Assembly: GCA_016647705.1 (NCBI GenBank)
Contig: CM028328.1
Span: 2,815,311-2,879,310, forward strand
Direction: 5' to 3'
DNA length: 64,000 nt
Origin: Eucommia ulmoides
Lineage: Eukaryota > Streptophyta > Magnoliopsida > Garryales > Eucommiaceae
Shown: positions 33,762 to 45,800 of the stretch, in pieces
How the letters are laid out: each line of letters begins with the position of its first letter
How positions within the stretch are numbered: position 1 is the stretch's first letter
Program-made: the position numbers and the translations under genes
Notes under the pieces: generated by a model
What the model saw: the letters and a program-made list of their open reading frames with translations, nothing else
Databases searched by the model: none
What the model was told of the DNA's origin: nothing

Positions 33762-34380
33762 ACTAGGGGTGGTGGTCATGGGCTCGAGGGTCTGCGTAAC
33801 TCACCCAATCCGTCATCTTTTTTTTAGGGTTTGGATTTGATTTTCGAGGTCATGGGCAGGATTATTGTTGCAAAATTTAGGCCCATTTATTTTTAGAGTT
33901 GAAATTGGACATGAACATTTTTGTTTAAGGTCGGCTTGACCCCACCCAACTAACTTATTAAAAGAAAATTATATATATATATATATATATAAAAGTTTTA
34001 AGTGAGAAAACCATAATTCTTCATTTTTCCTCTTTACCTTAGTCTTGAAAACGCGTTCTATTCATTATGGATGTATTTATTTTATTTGATATGGATATAT
34101 ATATTTCATTTTAGTGTGAAATGTGGATGAATATTTTTTTTTTTTGATGAAAATTAATATTGGTAAGTTCTAATTATTATGTATGAATGTATTTATAATT
34201 TTAATTTGTTATCTTTATGGTTATTTTTTAAATTATAAAATATATATATATATATAAGACCGGTACCGGGCCTAGGTTTGAAATTTTTTGTTTAGGGTCA
34301 GGCTTGAGCATGATAATAGGCCCGGTCATAGAGCAAGCTGGGCTCGAGCGTAATCTTTTTGGTCCATGACCACCTCTAGT
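33762..34380. mobile_element. MITE with ~20-bp inverted ends
   Basis: Left end actaggggtggtggtcatgg; the reverse complement of the right end is actagaggtggtcatggacc. The interior is AT-rich with cctaggtttgaaa and gggcctattatcatgctc-type text inverted between arms. Non-coding. Confidence 0.65.
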
Positions 34381-34677
34381 AACAACTATTGTTTTAAAAT
34401 TGTTTCTTTTAATTTAAGAAAACATAAATAAAAAACATGTTCGATGTGGTGGTAATGGCCGTTGAATGGTGGTTGAATGGTGGTGACCAACAGGGTGATA
34501 ATAAGAATAATTATGTGGGAGTGAATAGAAATCAACATTTTTTTTATTTGAATTCATGAAATACTCCCAAATTATTCTTAAAATTTTGAAAAGAAAAATG
34601 TATTTATCAAACGCGTTTTTATATATTAGTTTTAAAGTTTTAGGAGCGAAAACAAAAATCAAGGAATGAAAACAATA
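34381..34677. other. Intergenic, no gene
   Basis: Short AT-rich stretch between two MITEs with ggtggt-rich text at 34447-34495. No coding signal. Confidence 0.4.
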
Positions 34678-35270
34678 AGGTGGCGTTTGGTTAGTGTTCC
34701 CATTTTTCTGAACCCAACTGGAATGGGTTGGGTTGAGTTGAATTGGGTTGAGTTAAAAATTTTGGGAACAGAATTATGTTTGGTAACGTCAATTTTTATT
34801 TTGTACTGAGAACAAAATGTGTTTAGTAACGATTTTATCCTCAAACTAATTTTTTTTTTTTTTTTTGTTTGGTGGCGGCCGGACGGCGGCGGTGAGGTGG
34901 CCGGACGGCCGGCGGCGGCAGCGGAAGTGGCCGGCGACGGTCGCCGGAGGTGGCCGGCGACAGCGGAAGGTCGCCGGAGGTGGCCAGAGACGGCGGTCGG
35001 TCACCGGCCGGTGGCGGCGGGTGGTGGTGGTCGCCCGGTAGATGAAGTCGGAAGTTGAGAACTTTGGGTTGAATTTTTTGGGCACAAAAAGAAACAACTT
35101 TTTTTTGTTTCTGGTTTCTTTAGGATTTTGAGAATCAATTCCTATTTTTTGAGTTGGGTTGGGTTGAGTTTTGTGTTTACCAAACGCGTTCCCAAAAATC
35201 AAACCCAAAATTTTTGAGTTGGGTTTGGTTGGGAACACTAACCGAACGGGGCCTAACCGAACGGGGCCTA
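34678..35270. mobile_element. hAT-like MITE with a GC-rich insert
   Basis: Left end aggtggcgtttggttagtgttccc; the reverse complement of the right end contains taggccccgttcggttagtgttccc. The right end is itself duplicated (cgaacggggccta twice). Subterminal regions are inverted (gggttgggttgagtt and ttttgggaac types). The centre (34866-35046) is strikingly GC-rich, made of ggcggcgg and ccggaggtgg units, in an otherwise AT-rich element. Confidence 0.7.
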
Positions 35271-35932
35271 AGTCAATAAAGACTAAAAAAAAGTAAGATA
35301 TCTTTAGGATGAAAGCTATTGGATTGACTACTTTTTTTTCCTTTTTCTTTTGGCACAATTATTATCTTCATTTTAAATCAAATAAGAAATAAAAGTTGAA
35401 TTATTACTAGTCCCATACCTCTCATATTGCAGACAAAAAGCTTTTAAAGGTTTTGTCTAACAACTAACAAGTTGTCTCTTGCTCAAAATTGGGGTAGTAT
35501 GTAGGCAAAAATATATTTTCAATATTATATATAATTAATTTAAATTATTAAAAAGTAAAAAATATCTATATTATTAATTTAATTAATAATTCTTTAAATA
35601 GGTTCTCCAAATATAGAGAAAAAAATATAATTTCTATATTTATATATATGTATAACTATACGTCTATAAGGTGTATTTATAACATATATTTTCTGTTCTC
35701 AATTAGATATAACATATATATAAGGTTAAATATAAATACACGTTTTATATTTATGTTATATTTTAGTTTTATTTGAATCGTTCTTTATTTCAAAAGACAT
35801 CAAGCGGTTGAGAAATACCTGAGCCTAAATAGATTTTTAGTCATTATCTTTATTTTAGTTAACATTAACTATGATCTCAAAATCAAATTCAAGACTAATT
35901 AGCTCGATAGATTTAATTTAATTGATATCGAA
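35271..35932. other. AT-rich intergenic, no gene
   Basis: No ORF or repeat boundary of note. Confidence 0.4.
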
Positions 35933-36175
35933 ATTACATTTTGCACTCTTAATGTTTGAGTGCGATTTCGATTTGTTCCTCGTATTTTAATTTTCGCAAT
36001 ATATCTCTTACATTTTGCACATCTTAATTGCTAAATTAACAACACATGCATCATAGATGGTTGAGATATGTCGATTGGACCACCAAAATTCAAAATTTAA
36101 GAGGTATATTGCTAAAATTAAAACATGAGGGACATATTGAAATCGCACTCAAACATCAAGGGTGCAAAATATAAT
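35933..36175. mobile_element. Foldback MITE, arms over 80 bp
   Basis: Left arm attacattttgcactcttaa and tttgagtgcgatttcgattt; the right arm is its inverse (aatcgcactcaaacatcaa, gggtgcaaaatataatt). Nearly the whole element can fold on itself. Confidence 0.8.
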
Positions 36176-36464
36176 TTAATTAAAATAAGAATAATTTTAT
36201 ATGTACACAATTTTTGGATAAATGTAGACCAATATTGAAAAAAAAAATCAAAATTACTTTAAAATTACTTTTATACCATTTTAAAATAACTTTTTTTTTT
36301 ACCCCGAGGTCTCCCCTGTCCCGGTCGTTCCCACTTCGCGTACAGATCCAACGTCGACAACTGCACAAAAAAAATCCTTTGTCGGGGATGAAGACTGGCA
36401 GTCGTCCCCGAAATAAATTAATTTTGATATATATATATTTTTCTCTTTAAAAGTTGTCGCCATA
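36176..36464. other. Intergenic, no gene
   Basis: Contains a GC-richer patch (36303-36362, gtcgttcccacttcgcg) of unknown origin. Ends with ccata, the left target copy of the TRIM. Confidence 0.4.
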
Positions 36465-37126
36465 TGTTGAATCTCACATCGCTTGTGTTACTTGATCCTG
36501 AGCTATATATAAAGTTAAAGACAATCCTCCTTTTGTGAGTGAGTTAGGCACATTGGATTTCCTACATGGTATCGGAGCTAAGGTTATGGATCTCTTATTC
36601 CCTCGTAATCAAATCATCCGTGCAAGCCGAGAGTTGCACATTTCTCATCATTCCCTTGTAGTCAAATCATTCGTGCAAACCGGGAGTTGCACTCAAGGGC
36701 GAGTGTTAGATTCATGTCCCACATCGCTTATTTAAGAGTTCTCAAACCACTATATAAATCAAAGGAGTTACTTCACTTAGCACCATATGGTTTTAAGTTG
36801 GAACTTCCTACATGGTATCAGAGCCAGACTTTTGTCTGATATTGAGCGTGTTAAATCCCACATCAGTGATAGGCCTCCCGATATTCGTTCTCAGTGATTT
36901 GTTAAAGTCCACCCTGCGCGTGAGAGGGCGTGTTGAATCCCACATTGATGTTGGGCCTCCCCATATCTATTCGCAGTGGTTTATCAAAGTCCACCCTGTG
37001 CATGAGGGCATGTTGAATCCCACATCGCTTGTGTTACCTAATCCTGAGCTATATATAAAGCTAAAGGCAATCCTCCTCTTACAAGGCGTCTTTTGAGAGT
37101 GAGTTAGGCCCATTAAATTTCCTACA
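36465..37126 (+). mobile_element. Compound TRIM element (662 bp)
   Basis: LTR1 (36465-36566) and LTR2 (37011-37126) both start TGTTGAATC and end TTTCCTACA, and share gagctatatataaag. A primer site tggtatcggagc follows LTR1 at 36567. Flanking ccata/ccatg is a 5-bp target duplication with one change. Inside lies a second LTR-like unit (about 36706-36813, starts TGTTAGATTC, ends CTTCCTACA) with its own primer site tggtatcagagc at 36814. Two ~81-bp direct repeats follow (36849-36929 and 36930-37010). No coding capacity. Confidence 0.82.
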
Positions 37127-37377
37127 CCATGTGACCTCACTATTTCGAGTCGTGAAAACAATCTTTTCTAAAAAAAAAAAAAAAAAAGATAAGGTTGCGT
37201 ACAATAGACTCTACCCTTTCCCGAACCCTGCGCGTAGCGAGAATTTTATAATACTTTTTTTTAGTGTCTTTTTATACAAAATTGATACAGTATCTTCAAA
37301 TCCCTAGTAATAAATAATTACCTATAATTTTTCCTAATAATAATAATTTAAAAAAATAAATAAATTAAGAATTGATT
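37127..37377. other. Downstream flank of the plastid-protein gene
   Basis: Non-coding, with a poly-A at 37170-37186. Holds the probable 3' UTR of the gene at 37378. Confidence 0.4.
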
Positions 37378-37995
37378 TCAAAATGAATTGGCAACAAGAA
37401 TGGCTTGCCTGCAGCGAGCCTTCGCCTGTTGAAGCCTTTGGTTGATCGTCTCCTCCTTCACCGCCGCCTTCACCATCGCCAGATCCATCTCCATCAGCTT
37501 CAAAACCCTAAACAGCTCCGTCACCACCCTCTCCTCCACCTCCCCTTCCTCCCTCAGCATCTCCGCCTCCTCCCTCGCCCTCTCCGCCACTATCTCCCCC
37601 ACCTTCTCCAGCAGCTCCGTCGATCCGTACTCCCCCCTCCCCATCAACTCCTCCAATTTCCCCAAAAAATCCATGATCGCGTACCCCTTCGGCTTCTCCG
37701 TCTCTATCGGCTTCGTCCTCTTCCATCCGATCTCGTAGTTCTTCGGCTCCGGCTTCGCCAAGCCGGATTTAGACTTCCGATCGCGGATTATCTCCGATCT
37801 CCGCCGCTTCTCGATCGGGAAATCCTGGGAGCTCGTGGTGGCTGTTTCCGGGGTCGGGAAATCGGACTGAGGGGATGAATCGGAGGCGCATCTGGCGGTG
37901 GAGAATTTCCGGCGGGAGGAGATGTGAATGGATTGCGGTGGTGGGGAGTGTAAGTGAGGGAGGAGTTGAAGGAGGAGAGAGGAAGCCATCGCCAT
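37378..37995 (-). CDS. Conserved, probably plastid-targeted protein of unknown function
   Basis: 205 residues, intronless. The N-terminus (about 1-45) is rich in S, P, H and R with few acids (MAMASSLLLQLLPHLHSPPP), like a chloroplast transit peptide. Residues ~60-95 are basic. The C-terminal ~110 residues are a charged helical region with regular heptad-like spacing (LGKLEELMGRGEYGSTELLE, IVAERAREEAEML, FRVLKLMEMDLAMVKAAV) ending RQAILVANSF. GC content is much higher than its surroundings, as expected for a real exon. The opposite strand is open too, but reads as low-complexity S/P and L/R and is rejected. A second Met two codons in is also a possible start. I considered pTAC-type nucleoid proteins but cannot confirm an identity. 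Confidence 0.8.
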   Translation of the reverse strand: MAMASSLLLQLLPHLHSPPPQSIHISSRRKFSTARCASDSSPQSDFPTPETATTSSQDFPIEKRRRSEIIRDRKSKSGLAKPEPKNYEIGWKRTKPIETEKPKGYAIMDFLGKLEELMGRGEYGSTELLEKVGEIVAERAREEAEMLREEGEVEERVVTELFRVLKLMEMDLAMVKAAVKEETINQRLQQAKARCRQAILVANSF

Positions 37996-39236
37996 GGCAG
38001 TGAGAAAGTGAAGTTAGAGGAGAGAGAAGACGATAAGGCTACTTTGGCTATTTCATTATTTTTATTATTATATTAAAATAAAAAATAAATTAGATATTTC
38101 TCCAAAATTTACATATTACAGTAATTTTTTTAAAATTTAAAATTATTGTCAAAAATACAAAAATCACATCTAAAAATTACTGTAAAAATTACAACAACAT
38201 TTTTTTATAGAAAAAAGAGAAACAACAAAACTAAAGACTACGCGAGGAGAACTCGTTCTGCATATTAGCTATAAGAAGCCTTTCCAATTCATCCAAGGAT
38301 TTTTCAAACAATAACATTTATGTAATACAGTAATTTTGAACTTTTGAAGAATTATTATAGCGCGTGAATTGTATGGGTTAAAATTTTAATTTCGTGGGCT
38401 TGCAGTAATTTTTCAGAAATTTAAAGTTATTGTCGAAAATTCAAAAGTCACTATACGCCTAAAAGTTATTATAAAAATTACAATAACTTTGGATTTCTGA
38501 AAATTACTATAGCGTTTGGACTATATAGGGTAAAATTTTAATTTCGTGAATTTACAATAATTTTTTCAAAAGTTTAAAACTCACGTATACCTAGAAGTTA
38601 TTGTAAAAACTACAGTAATTTTGAATTTTTGAAAAAATTATTATAGCAAAGACGGCTTAAAAATTTAATTTTATAGATTGTTTACCAAAAACTCTAAATT
38701 TTTAATATTTCTATTATTATCTTATATTTTAGTAATTTATTTACTAATGCTCTTGATTATTTTTAATTTGTATTAAAATTTTTAATCTCCATCTTACAAT
38801 ATTAGAATTTAATTGAACAATAGCAAATTTCTTTTGGATTTTTTGATTGATTTTTTAGATATAATTTTTGCTTCCTTATGTAGATGGAGATTTTTTATTC
38901 TAAATTTTCCAAAAAAAAAAAAAAAAAGATTAGTTAATTATAATTTGTTAATAAATTTATTTTTTTAGTTGTATCGTTTAATTTTTATAAAAAAAATATG
39001 ATTGTCGAAAATTATCGTTTCCTATATCTTTGACTATTTTGAAAAACTAAATAAATTATACTGAAAAATATAATTTTTATTTTTGTGTTTTTTCTTAATA
39101 ATTTTCTGGATCCACCACCACTGATCATGCACGTGTGTGATTCATTCAAACCCCGTTGATGTGAAGAAAATAATGATTATTAGGAGGATTCAACTTAAAA
39201 CTATATATTTTCAAGTGAAGTGATTTCATTGACTTA

Positions 39237-39420
39237 TATAGTGATTTGGAAATTCCTAAATGATCGACGTGAAACAAAAATCTGACACCCACTCTACGTA
39301 CAACCGTCGGTTTGCACGAATAATCACGAATATATAGTGATTTGGAAATTCCTAAATGATCGACGTGAAACAAAAATCTAACACCCACCCTAAGTGCAAA
39401 CGTCGGTTTGCACGAATAAT
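39237..39420. repeat. ~96-bp tandem duplication
   Basis: Two units (39237 and 39333) share tatagtgatttggaaattcc, gatcgacgtgaaacaaaaat and cgtcggtttgcacgaataat. Confidence 0.92.
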
Positions 39421-39771
39421 TTGACTATAAGAAAATGATGAAAAATATGAAAATCTCGCATTGCAACGATGATTTGACTACAAAAGAATGAGAGAAAAAT
39501 TTCCATATTAACCTTAATTTTGATACCATGTTACATAAGCATGTAACACAATTGGCTGTAATAATAGCATATGAAACAAATTAACAAATGACTTGACAAT
39601 TAACAAGCCAAATGTGAATGTTAGGGATACAATATTTTATCCAAAATTGCTTGTTACATATACCTCTTCAATTTATACACTCAACATGTATTTTAATCTA
39701 TAAATGGCAGTGCAAAAAAAATATACAACCCAAAGAAAATGACCCTATTATAAAACTGGAATCATTTTAAT

Positions 39772-39776
39772 TATTT

Positions 39777-39848
<72 letters not shown>
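39772..39848. repeat. (TA)n microsatellite abutting a stop codon
   Basis: About 35 TA units. On the minus strand the tract begins immediately after the TAA of the lipid-transfer gene, so the 3' UTR starts inside it. Confidence 0.9.
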
Positions 39849-39852
<4 letters not shown>

Positions 39853-42800
39853 GTTTGAGTCCGCAATCGGGTCAATAATACCTGCATACTTTCGAGTTTG
39901 TGACCGAGTTGTTTAATGCTATCGAGATGTTGATCGGAAGACTCTGACGCTTGTAATTCAGCGTTAAGAGCGGCGCATTTTGCACGTGAATCTGTGATTG
40001 CGTCTTCAAGAGCAGTCACCGTTGATTCAAAGCGCGGAATGAGATTTTCACTACTTAGTCCCGCCGGGCTACTGCTTCTACTAAGCTTCTCTGGTGTCAA
40101 AATCTTTTCGAATCCTTCCGTTCCTGCAACACATTGATTTTTTATGGTTCGTGACATTAGGTAGCGTTTGGTTGTAAATATTAAGAGTGATCAATATTGA
40201 GGATAGAATAGTCTTTTATTATTTTCTAGATCGTTTTATTGTAACTTTGCATTCATTATTTGAAATAATAAACGCTAGTATTTTTTTCTCTTTATTTTAA
40301 CCCCCTTCTACTATATAAAATTGGGTTAATTGCCTTCTACCCCTTCTACTTTGGTCTCGTATCACTTTTACTTATCTACCTAAAAAATGTACACATCACC
40401 CCCTTCTACTCTTAACCAAAGGGAGAAATTCACAATTTAAAAAAAAATAAAAAAAATTGACTTAATTGTTATTTATTTTTAAATACAAATTAAAATTTTG
40501 AATGTAATAAAAGGAAAAAACTAACACTTTCTCTCTCTAGTTCTCTTCCTCTCTCTACTTTTCTTTTTCTTTTCTTTTTTTTCTAATAAAAGAACCATAA
40601 AATAAATGGTAGTTTAGTCAATTTAATGTCAAATTTAAATAAAAAATTAATTTCAGCCATTTTCAACATATCCCATTAGTTAAATTGAAAAAAAAGAGTC
40701 AATTTTCCAATTTATTATCAGTAGAAGGCAGTAAAATGTAGGTTTCTAAAATAGAGGGGGAGACAGAATCAAAGTATAGGGGGGTAAAACACGATTAAAT
40801 ACTAATTTTCGGACAAAATTAAGATGCATTAGGGATGTTATTGAGATTACCGAGGTTGCTTAGTTGATTGATCGCCGCCTGGCCAATAGATCCTTCCAGC
40901 TTTAGCACCCGGAGAATTCCTGCAGCTATTCGACCCATCGAATCAACTTCAGATTTGCATAGGAAAGCAAGGTATTGTAGCTCATCCTTTGTCACAACAG
41001 CCTCAATCTGCCGCACAAAAATAATCAAAGAAAGTGAATTTTCATTGCCCAAAAGAAAAGGGTTAATGGCATTTTACATCCCTATAATTTAATTCAATTA
41101 CATTTTACTCTGTGTTATTTTTGTAAGCACTTTACTCCCCTATAGTGTAAACTATAAAATAATAGTGCAACCGTCACGTTTTCTGTTAAAATTAAAATGT
41201 CAAATTTCAAAAAGTCAAAATTAATAAATTATTTAATATTAATTGACATATATAATATCCATGTGCTCATATATGCCCCTGGGTTGGGTCGGGTTTAATA
41301 GAAGGGTAAATTTGTCATTTCATGCAATTATGTTAATTATTTAACTGCTACACTTCAATTAAAGCACAAGGGTAAAGTGCTTACCAAAATACCACATGAG
41401 CATAAATTATAATTCAGGCAAATTACTGGGGGTAAAGTGCTATTTCCTTTTCCTAAAAGGAAATTAAGACGATTTCTCTTCTTTTCACACACACACATAT
41501 ATATATTTATTTATTTTCCCAAAAGACGAAAAATATTATTACCGGCTGTTTCACAGAAAATTTCAAATTCTCCACGACACACTTGGCTGTTGCGTCATCA
41601 GCGTCGTCTTCAGCCACCGTTATGTCAACTTCTAGATTTATCCCACCATTTGGCTCAACATTCTGTTTCAGCCCCTGGGCTGATTTTCTTGCCAAAGGCT
41701 TTAATGTCTGTAAGCCTTCCACACCAACCTGCAATTGTTTTTACCCGTTAAGGAGTTTTTAAATAAAAAAATAAACCCTTAAATCAACTTAAAACTCATC
41801 AAAATAAACAGAAATTAAAGAAGATGATAGTGCAGATGCTCACAGTGATCAATTCAATAGGGTATTTTTGTGTTCCGTTCAACTTTTTTCCTTTTCCATT
41901 TGCCGCTTGCTTTGGGCCGCTTTTCGCTTTTAGTCGCAAACCTTCAAAAGTTGTATGCCAAGAGGTCTCTTCTTTTCCAAGACCCTTCTCTGCCATCTCT
42001 TCTGCGCCTTCAAGAGATAATAACCAATTTTTCAACTCTATTGAAACATCCACATCATCTGGCGCCCCCAAGTGCAAGAAACCATTGTCTTTCCCGTCTT
42101 CTAAACTTCCATCTGGAGAAATTAGGAATATATATATATAATGGTGAATAAAGATACAAAATCATGAAATACAGGACACCAAAAAGCGAAGGGTGTGTTC
42201 TGGTGAGGTATTTAAAGAAGGAATATGACTTCAAAAAGGAATTTTCTTGAGAAAAATTTACAAATGCCTTTTTCTAAATCAAATTCTTTCTTCAATCACA
42301 AACAAAAAGGTTAAAGTTCATACTCTCTCGGAGCTCATCCACGTGCAGAGGCGTTGCTTTGAAAATTTCAGACAAAGGCCCTGCAGATAAGCGCTCCAAA
42401 CCCTTGGAAAGTCCATCCCCAGGACCACCATCTGGCCCAAGAATCCCAAACCGATGAAGCAGAGCTTCAGCATAATTCATTCCACCCCAGAGACGAACGC
42501 CAGCAATACAAGCCGAAACACTCAAACTATGACACTCCATGTCTTCAACATTGTAAGGAATCACATGAACCATGTTTGTGTCCAAGAATGGAACCGAGAC
42601 AACCTTTGCATTCAATTTGAGGTTCTTTTTGTTTTGTACCCAAAGAACAGCTCTCAAAGGAGGGTACCCATTTTCAAACACCACACCGTTTTCTAAAGAA
42701 TTTTGCATTTCTCCATCCTGACAGTCCACCTCAACACTCTCCCAACGAACACTCGATGAAATAACCATGGCACCACCCAAGGTCCTATGGCAAACTTTAA

Positions 42801-45800
42801 CAAACAAATCTTCTCCTATAAACTGAACCAGAGGCATGCCTTGAATTTCCAAGCATGAAGATTCTAAAAATTTTAGCTTGATTTCATCCACTGCCAAACT
42901 GAAAGCAGTATCACCAGGAACCTTATCCAGTAGAGTTCGACCCAAAGATTCATTTCTTAATTTCTTTCGACGGTTACTTTTTCCAACTAATGCTATCTTT
43001 CGACTGACCTTGCCAAAATATCCATATAGATCCAGCACAAAAAATAGTTGTTCAACTGAAGTGTTGGATAAATATTGTTGAATGGCAACTCCTACTCTGA
43101 CAACTCCGCCTGGAGGTGGAACACTTGTTAATGGGGTCCCATCTGCAGTTGCCATTGCTACCTCAACACAAGCTCCTTTCAGCTCAACACATCTCCACAA
43201 ACCCGAAGACCAGATGAGAGAATTCTGGGCTCCGTTTGGATCGTTACAAGTTTCCAGAGACAAACTAAGGAGAGAAGCTCCAGTCGTCCATTTCTTCTGG
43301 CTGGCATCGATTGGCTCATCTTCCCATAGACAAAAGCATGCAGGGTCTTTCTCGAGGTTGAGTAGGCGGAGTTTTAGGGAAGGTGACTCTGAGAAGAACA
43401 AGTTCTCGATATGGAGCCTTGCTCCAGCGAAGGAGCACTGAGAAGTTGTGTTGAAACTTCCGGCAGGGTGATCTGGTTTTCCGGCTGTCAGAGGAACAGT
43501 GATGTCTAGTCCTTTGAGATTGAATGAGAGTGAGCTAACTGAAGAATCGGGCAGAACAGCACCAGGATTGACAACAATTCCATCGGCTAAAAAGGAAGAT
43601 ATCCTCAGACATGATTCTTCTTGAAGATGAATCTGAATAAAAAAGGGGAGTATGTATTAAAACCATGGGCCAAATGAATTAAGGGTGTGTTTGGGTGAAG
43701 AATTTTTGGAAAGGATTTGATTTTGATGAGGGAATCTTGAAAAGAGAATTTCTACAACTCGTTAAATAAACATCTCCAAATGCCTCTTAAATAGTTTTTC
43801 TTTTTTATTTTTACTTTTTGTTGTTGTTGTTGTAGTTGTAAATCCTTCTAAATGAGATACACCTCTCCATTTCAGGGTGAAATTGCATCAATAAAATCTC
43901 CATTTCAAAAAATATATCCAAACAACGGATTTTCAAATTATGGAATTATAAAAGTTAAAATTTCAAAATCCCAACATTTCTAATTTCCATTAATTTATCA
44001 AATTCCTTATCCGAACACAATCTAAGAATGACTGCAACCGAGGTGATAGATGGATACCATAAGAGGCTGACAGTTGATAACTGTTTGTGAAGCCAAAGAT
44101 GGTGGATCAGGGGAAGGCTTTAATTGAAGAGAATGGAGGCATGCTAAAGGAACACCCTCATTCAATTGCCACAGCTGGTCTCCGAGTGGATATATTGGGG
44201 GACAAAGGTTTTTACCTGTCGAAAAAAAAAAAAAGAAGACAACCCCCATTTTCGATCAGATTAAAAGAGGATAGATCTAACTTGATCCATCATAATAGAA
44301 AATTGAATAATACCAAAGTCCGGAATTCGCACATCATCTTCTGTAGTAGCCTGCATGGATGGTTGCACCAAGGTACATGGGGGGCGTGAGAAGGTATCCC
44401 TGCAGTTCAAACACCAATTATACGTTGACACATCACCAACTCAACTAGAGAAAAACACCATCCGATTCCCTATTGTATGTCTGGAAACTTTTTGCATTCG
44501 AATGATATTTTGACAACTTAAAGAAAAACTCTGGTTTATGAGTAGGGTTTTCTTGCTTCTAGAGTGAAAAAGGGTGGTAAAGCAGCAGGTATCAACACTA
44601 CTATCAAGACATAGGCGGAGAAAGAAAAGAAAAGGATGGGGATATCATCATGTTGAAGTTCCATTCCAGAAACATAATGAATTTTCATATGATTTACCCA
44701 ACACATTCTCATACTCCAATAATTCACAACACCCTCTAAGGGCCTTTCTTCTTCTTTTTTTTTTTTTCATTTTACGTTGAAGTCCTGGCTAGCTTACGCG
44801 CACCTTGAGTAATCACCTCCCAAGGCGATCTTAAGGGCGCACTCCCCCATATCGGTCTGGTGCATTTAAGATGAAATTCAAGATTTAATGGTTGAGGTGT
44901 TGTTTGTTTTGCAACTCGAGCAGCGTTTTTAGTTTTTAAAAACTAAAACAACTCAAAAACATTTTTATAAACTATTTTCACAATACTTAATCTAACATCA
45001 CCTACTTTTGATATTATATTTTCATTATTTTATTCATTATACCTTTATTTTTTATTTCTTTACAATTTTTTACCACCACACAATCACCCACCAGACATCA
45101 TCGATATCTCTCTTTTTCAACATCATATTAATATCAATTACATCACTTTTACTTTTCAATTTTTTTAACATATTATTAATAAATTCTCTTCTTTTTTTTT
45201 CTAAAGCTAAACCAGAAAACTTTTCACAATTTTCGAAATCTTTTTTCAAAATTTGTTTCTGACAACAAAACCAAACAGACTCTAAGTAACCTACAGAAAC
45301 ATTATGTACAACATAAGATAACAAGGCCAATTTAAGAGTCGTGGGACACATACAAAATATGAGCTCTTTATCTTAATCACACGTGCTTTTTGAATTGAAA
45401 ATATTAGCACTATCTGAAGCTAAAAGAAATCTGCGGCGGTACAGCATCTATTACTGTAAATTAAGGGATGAAAACTATTCCACATGCTTGGTTACCTCTC
45501 TAAAATTGTTACTCAATTGCAGGAGAATGTTAGTGGAAAACCATACTCACAAAACGGTGAAAACCACACATACCTTAAAAATAGTCCACCAACAACAACA
45601 CTTGTCAAGTATTTGGCCTTTTCACCATCAGAAACACTTGTCTGCAAGAAGAAGTTATCTAACATGTAATTCTGCTAGGCACAACACAATAAAAATTATA
45701 GGTTGTATCAATTAATAGTGCGCCACATACGAGCCCATAATGTAGAGCTGCAATCTCTGAGCTCCGGTACGAGCAAGGGGTGAGCTCTTGTTAATAAGAA

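Larger units (their letters stand above)
37996..39848. other. AT-rich intergenic between two convergent-strand genes, repeats only
   Basis: Promoter side of the 37995 gene at first. 38100-38660 holds four or so diverged copies of (a/g)cagtaatttt and aaattattgt(c/a)-type units (each ~130-150 bp), related to 61181-61545. No gene is seen. Confidence 0.5.

Noticed and set aside
34819-35058. GC-rich plus-strand ORF and a 170-residue minus-strand ORF
   Set aside because: Low-complexity translation of a GC-rich repeat block inside a MITE; both strands are open for that reason.
36567-36825. tggtatcagagc strings as possible tRNA genes
   Set aside because: They are primer-binding sites next to TRIM LTRs; no cloverleaf surrounds them.
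37405-37878. 157-residue plus-strand ORF opposite the plastid-protein gene
   Set aside because: L/R/H-rich shadow of the GC-rich minus-strand coding sequence.
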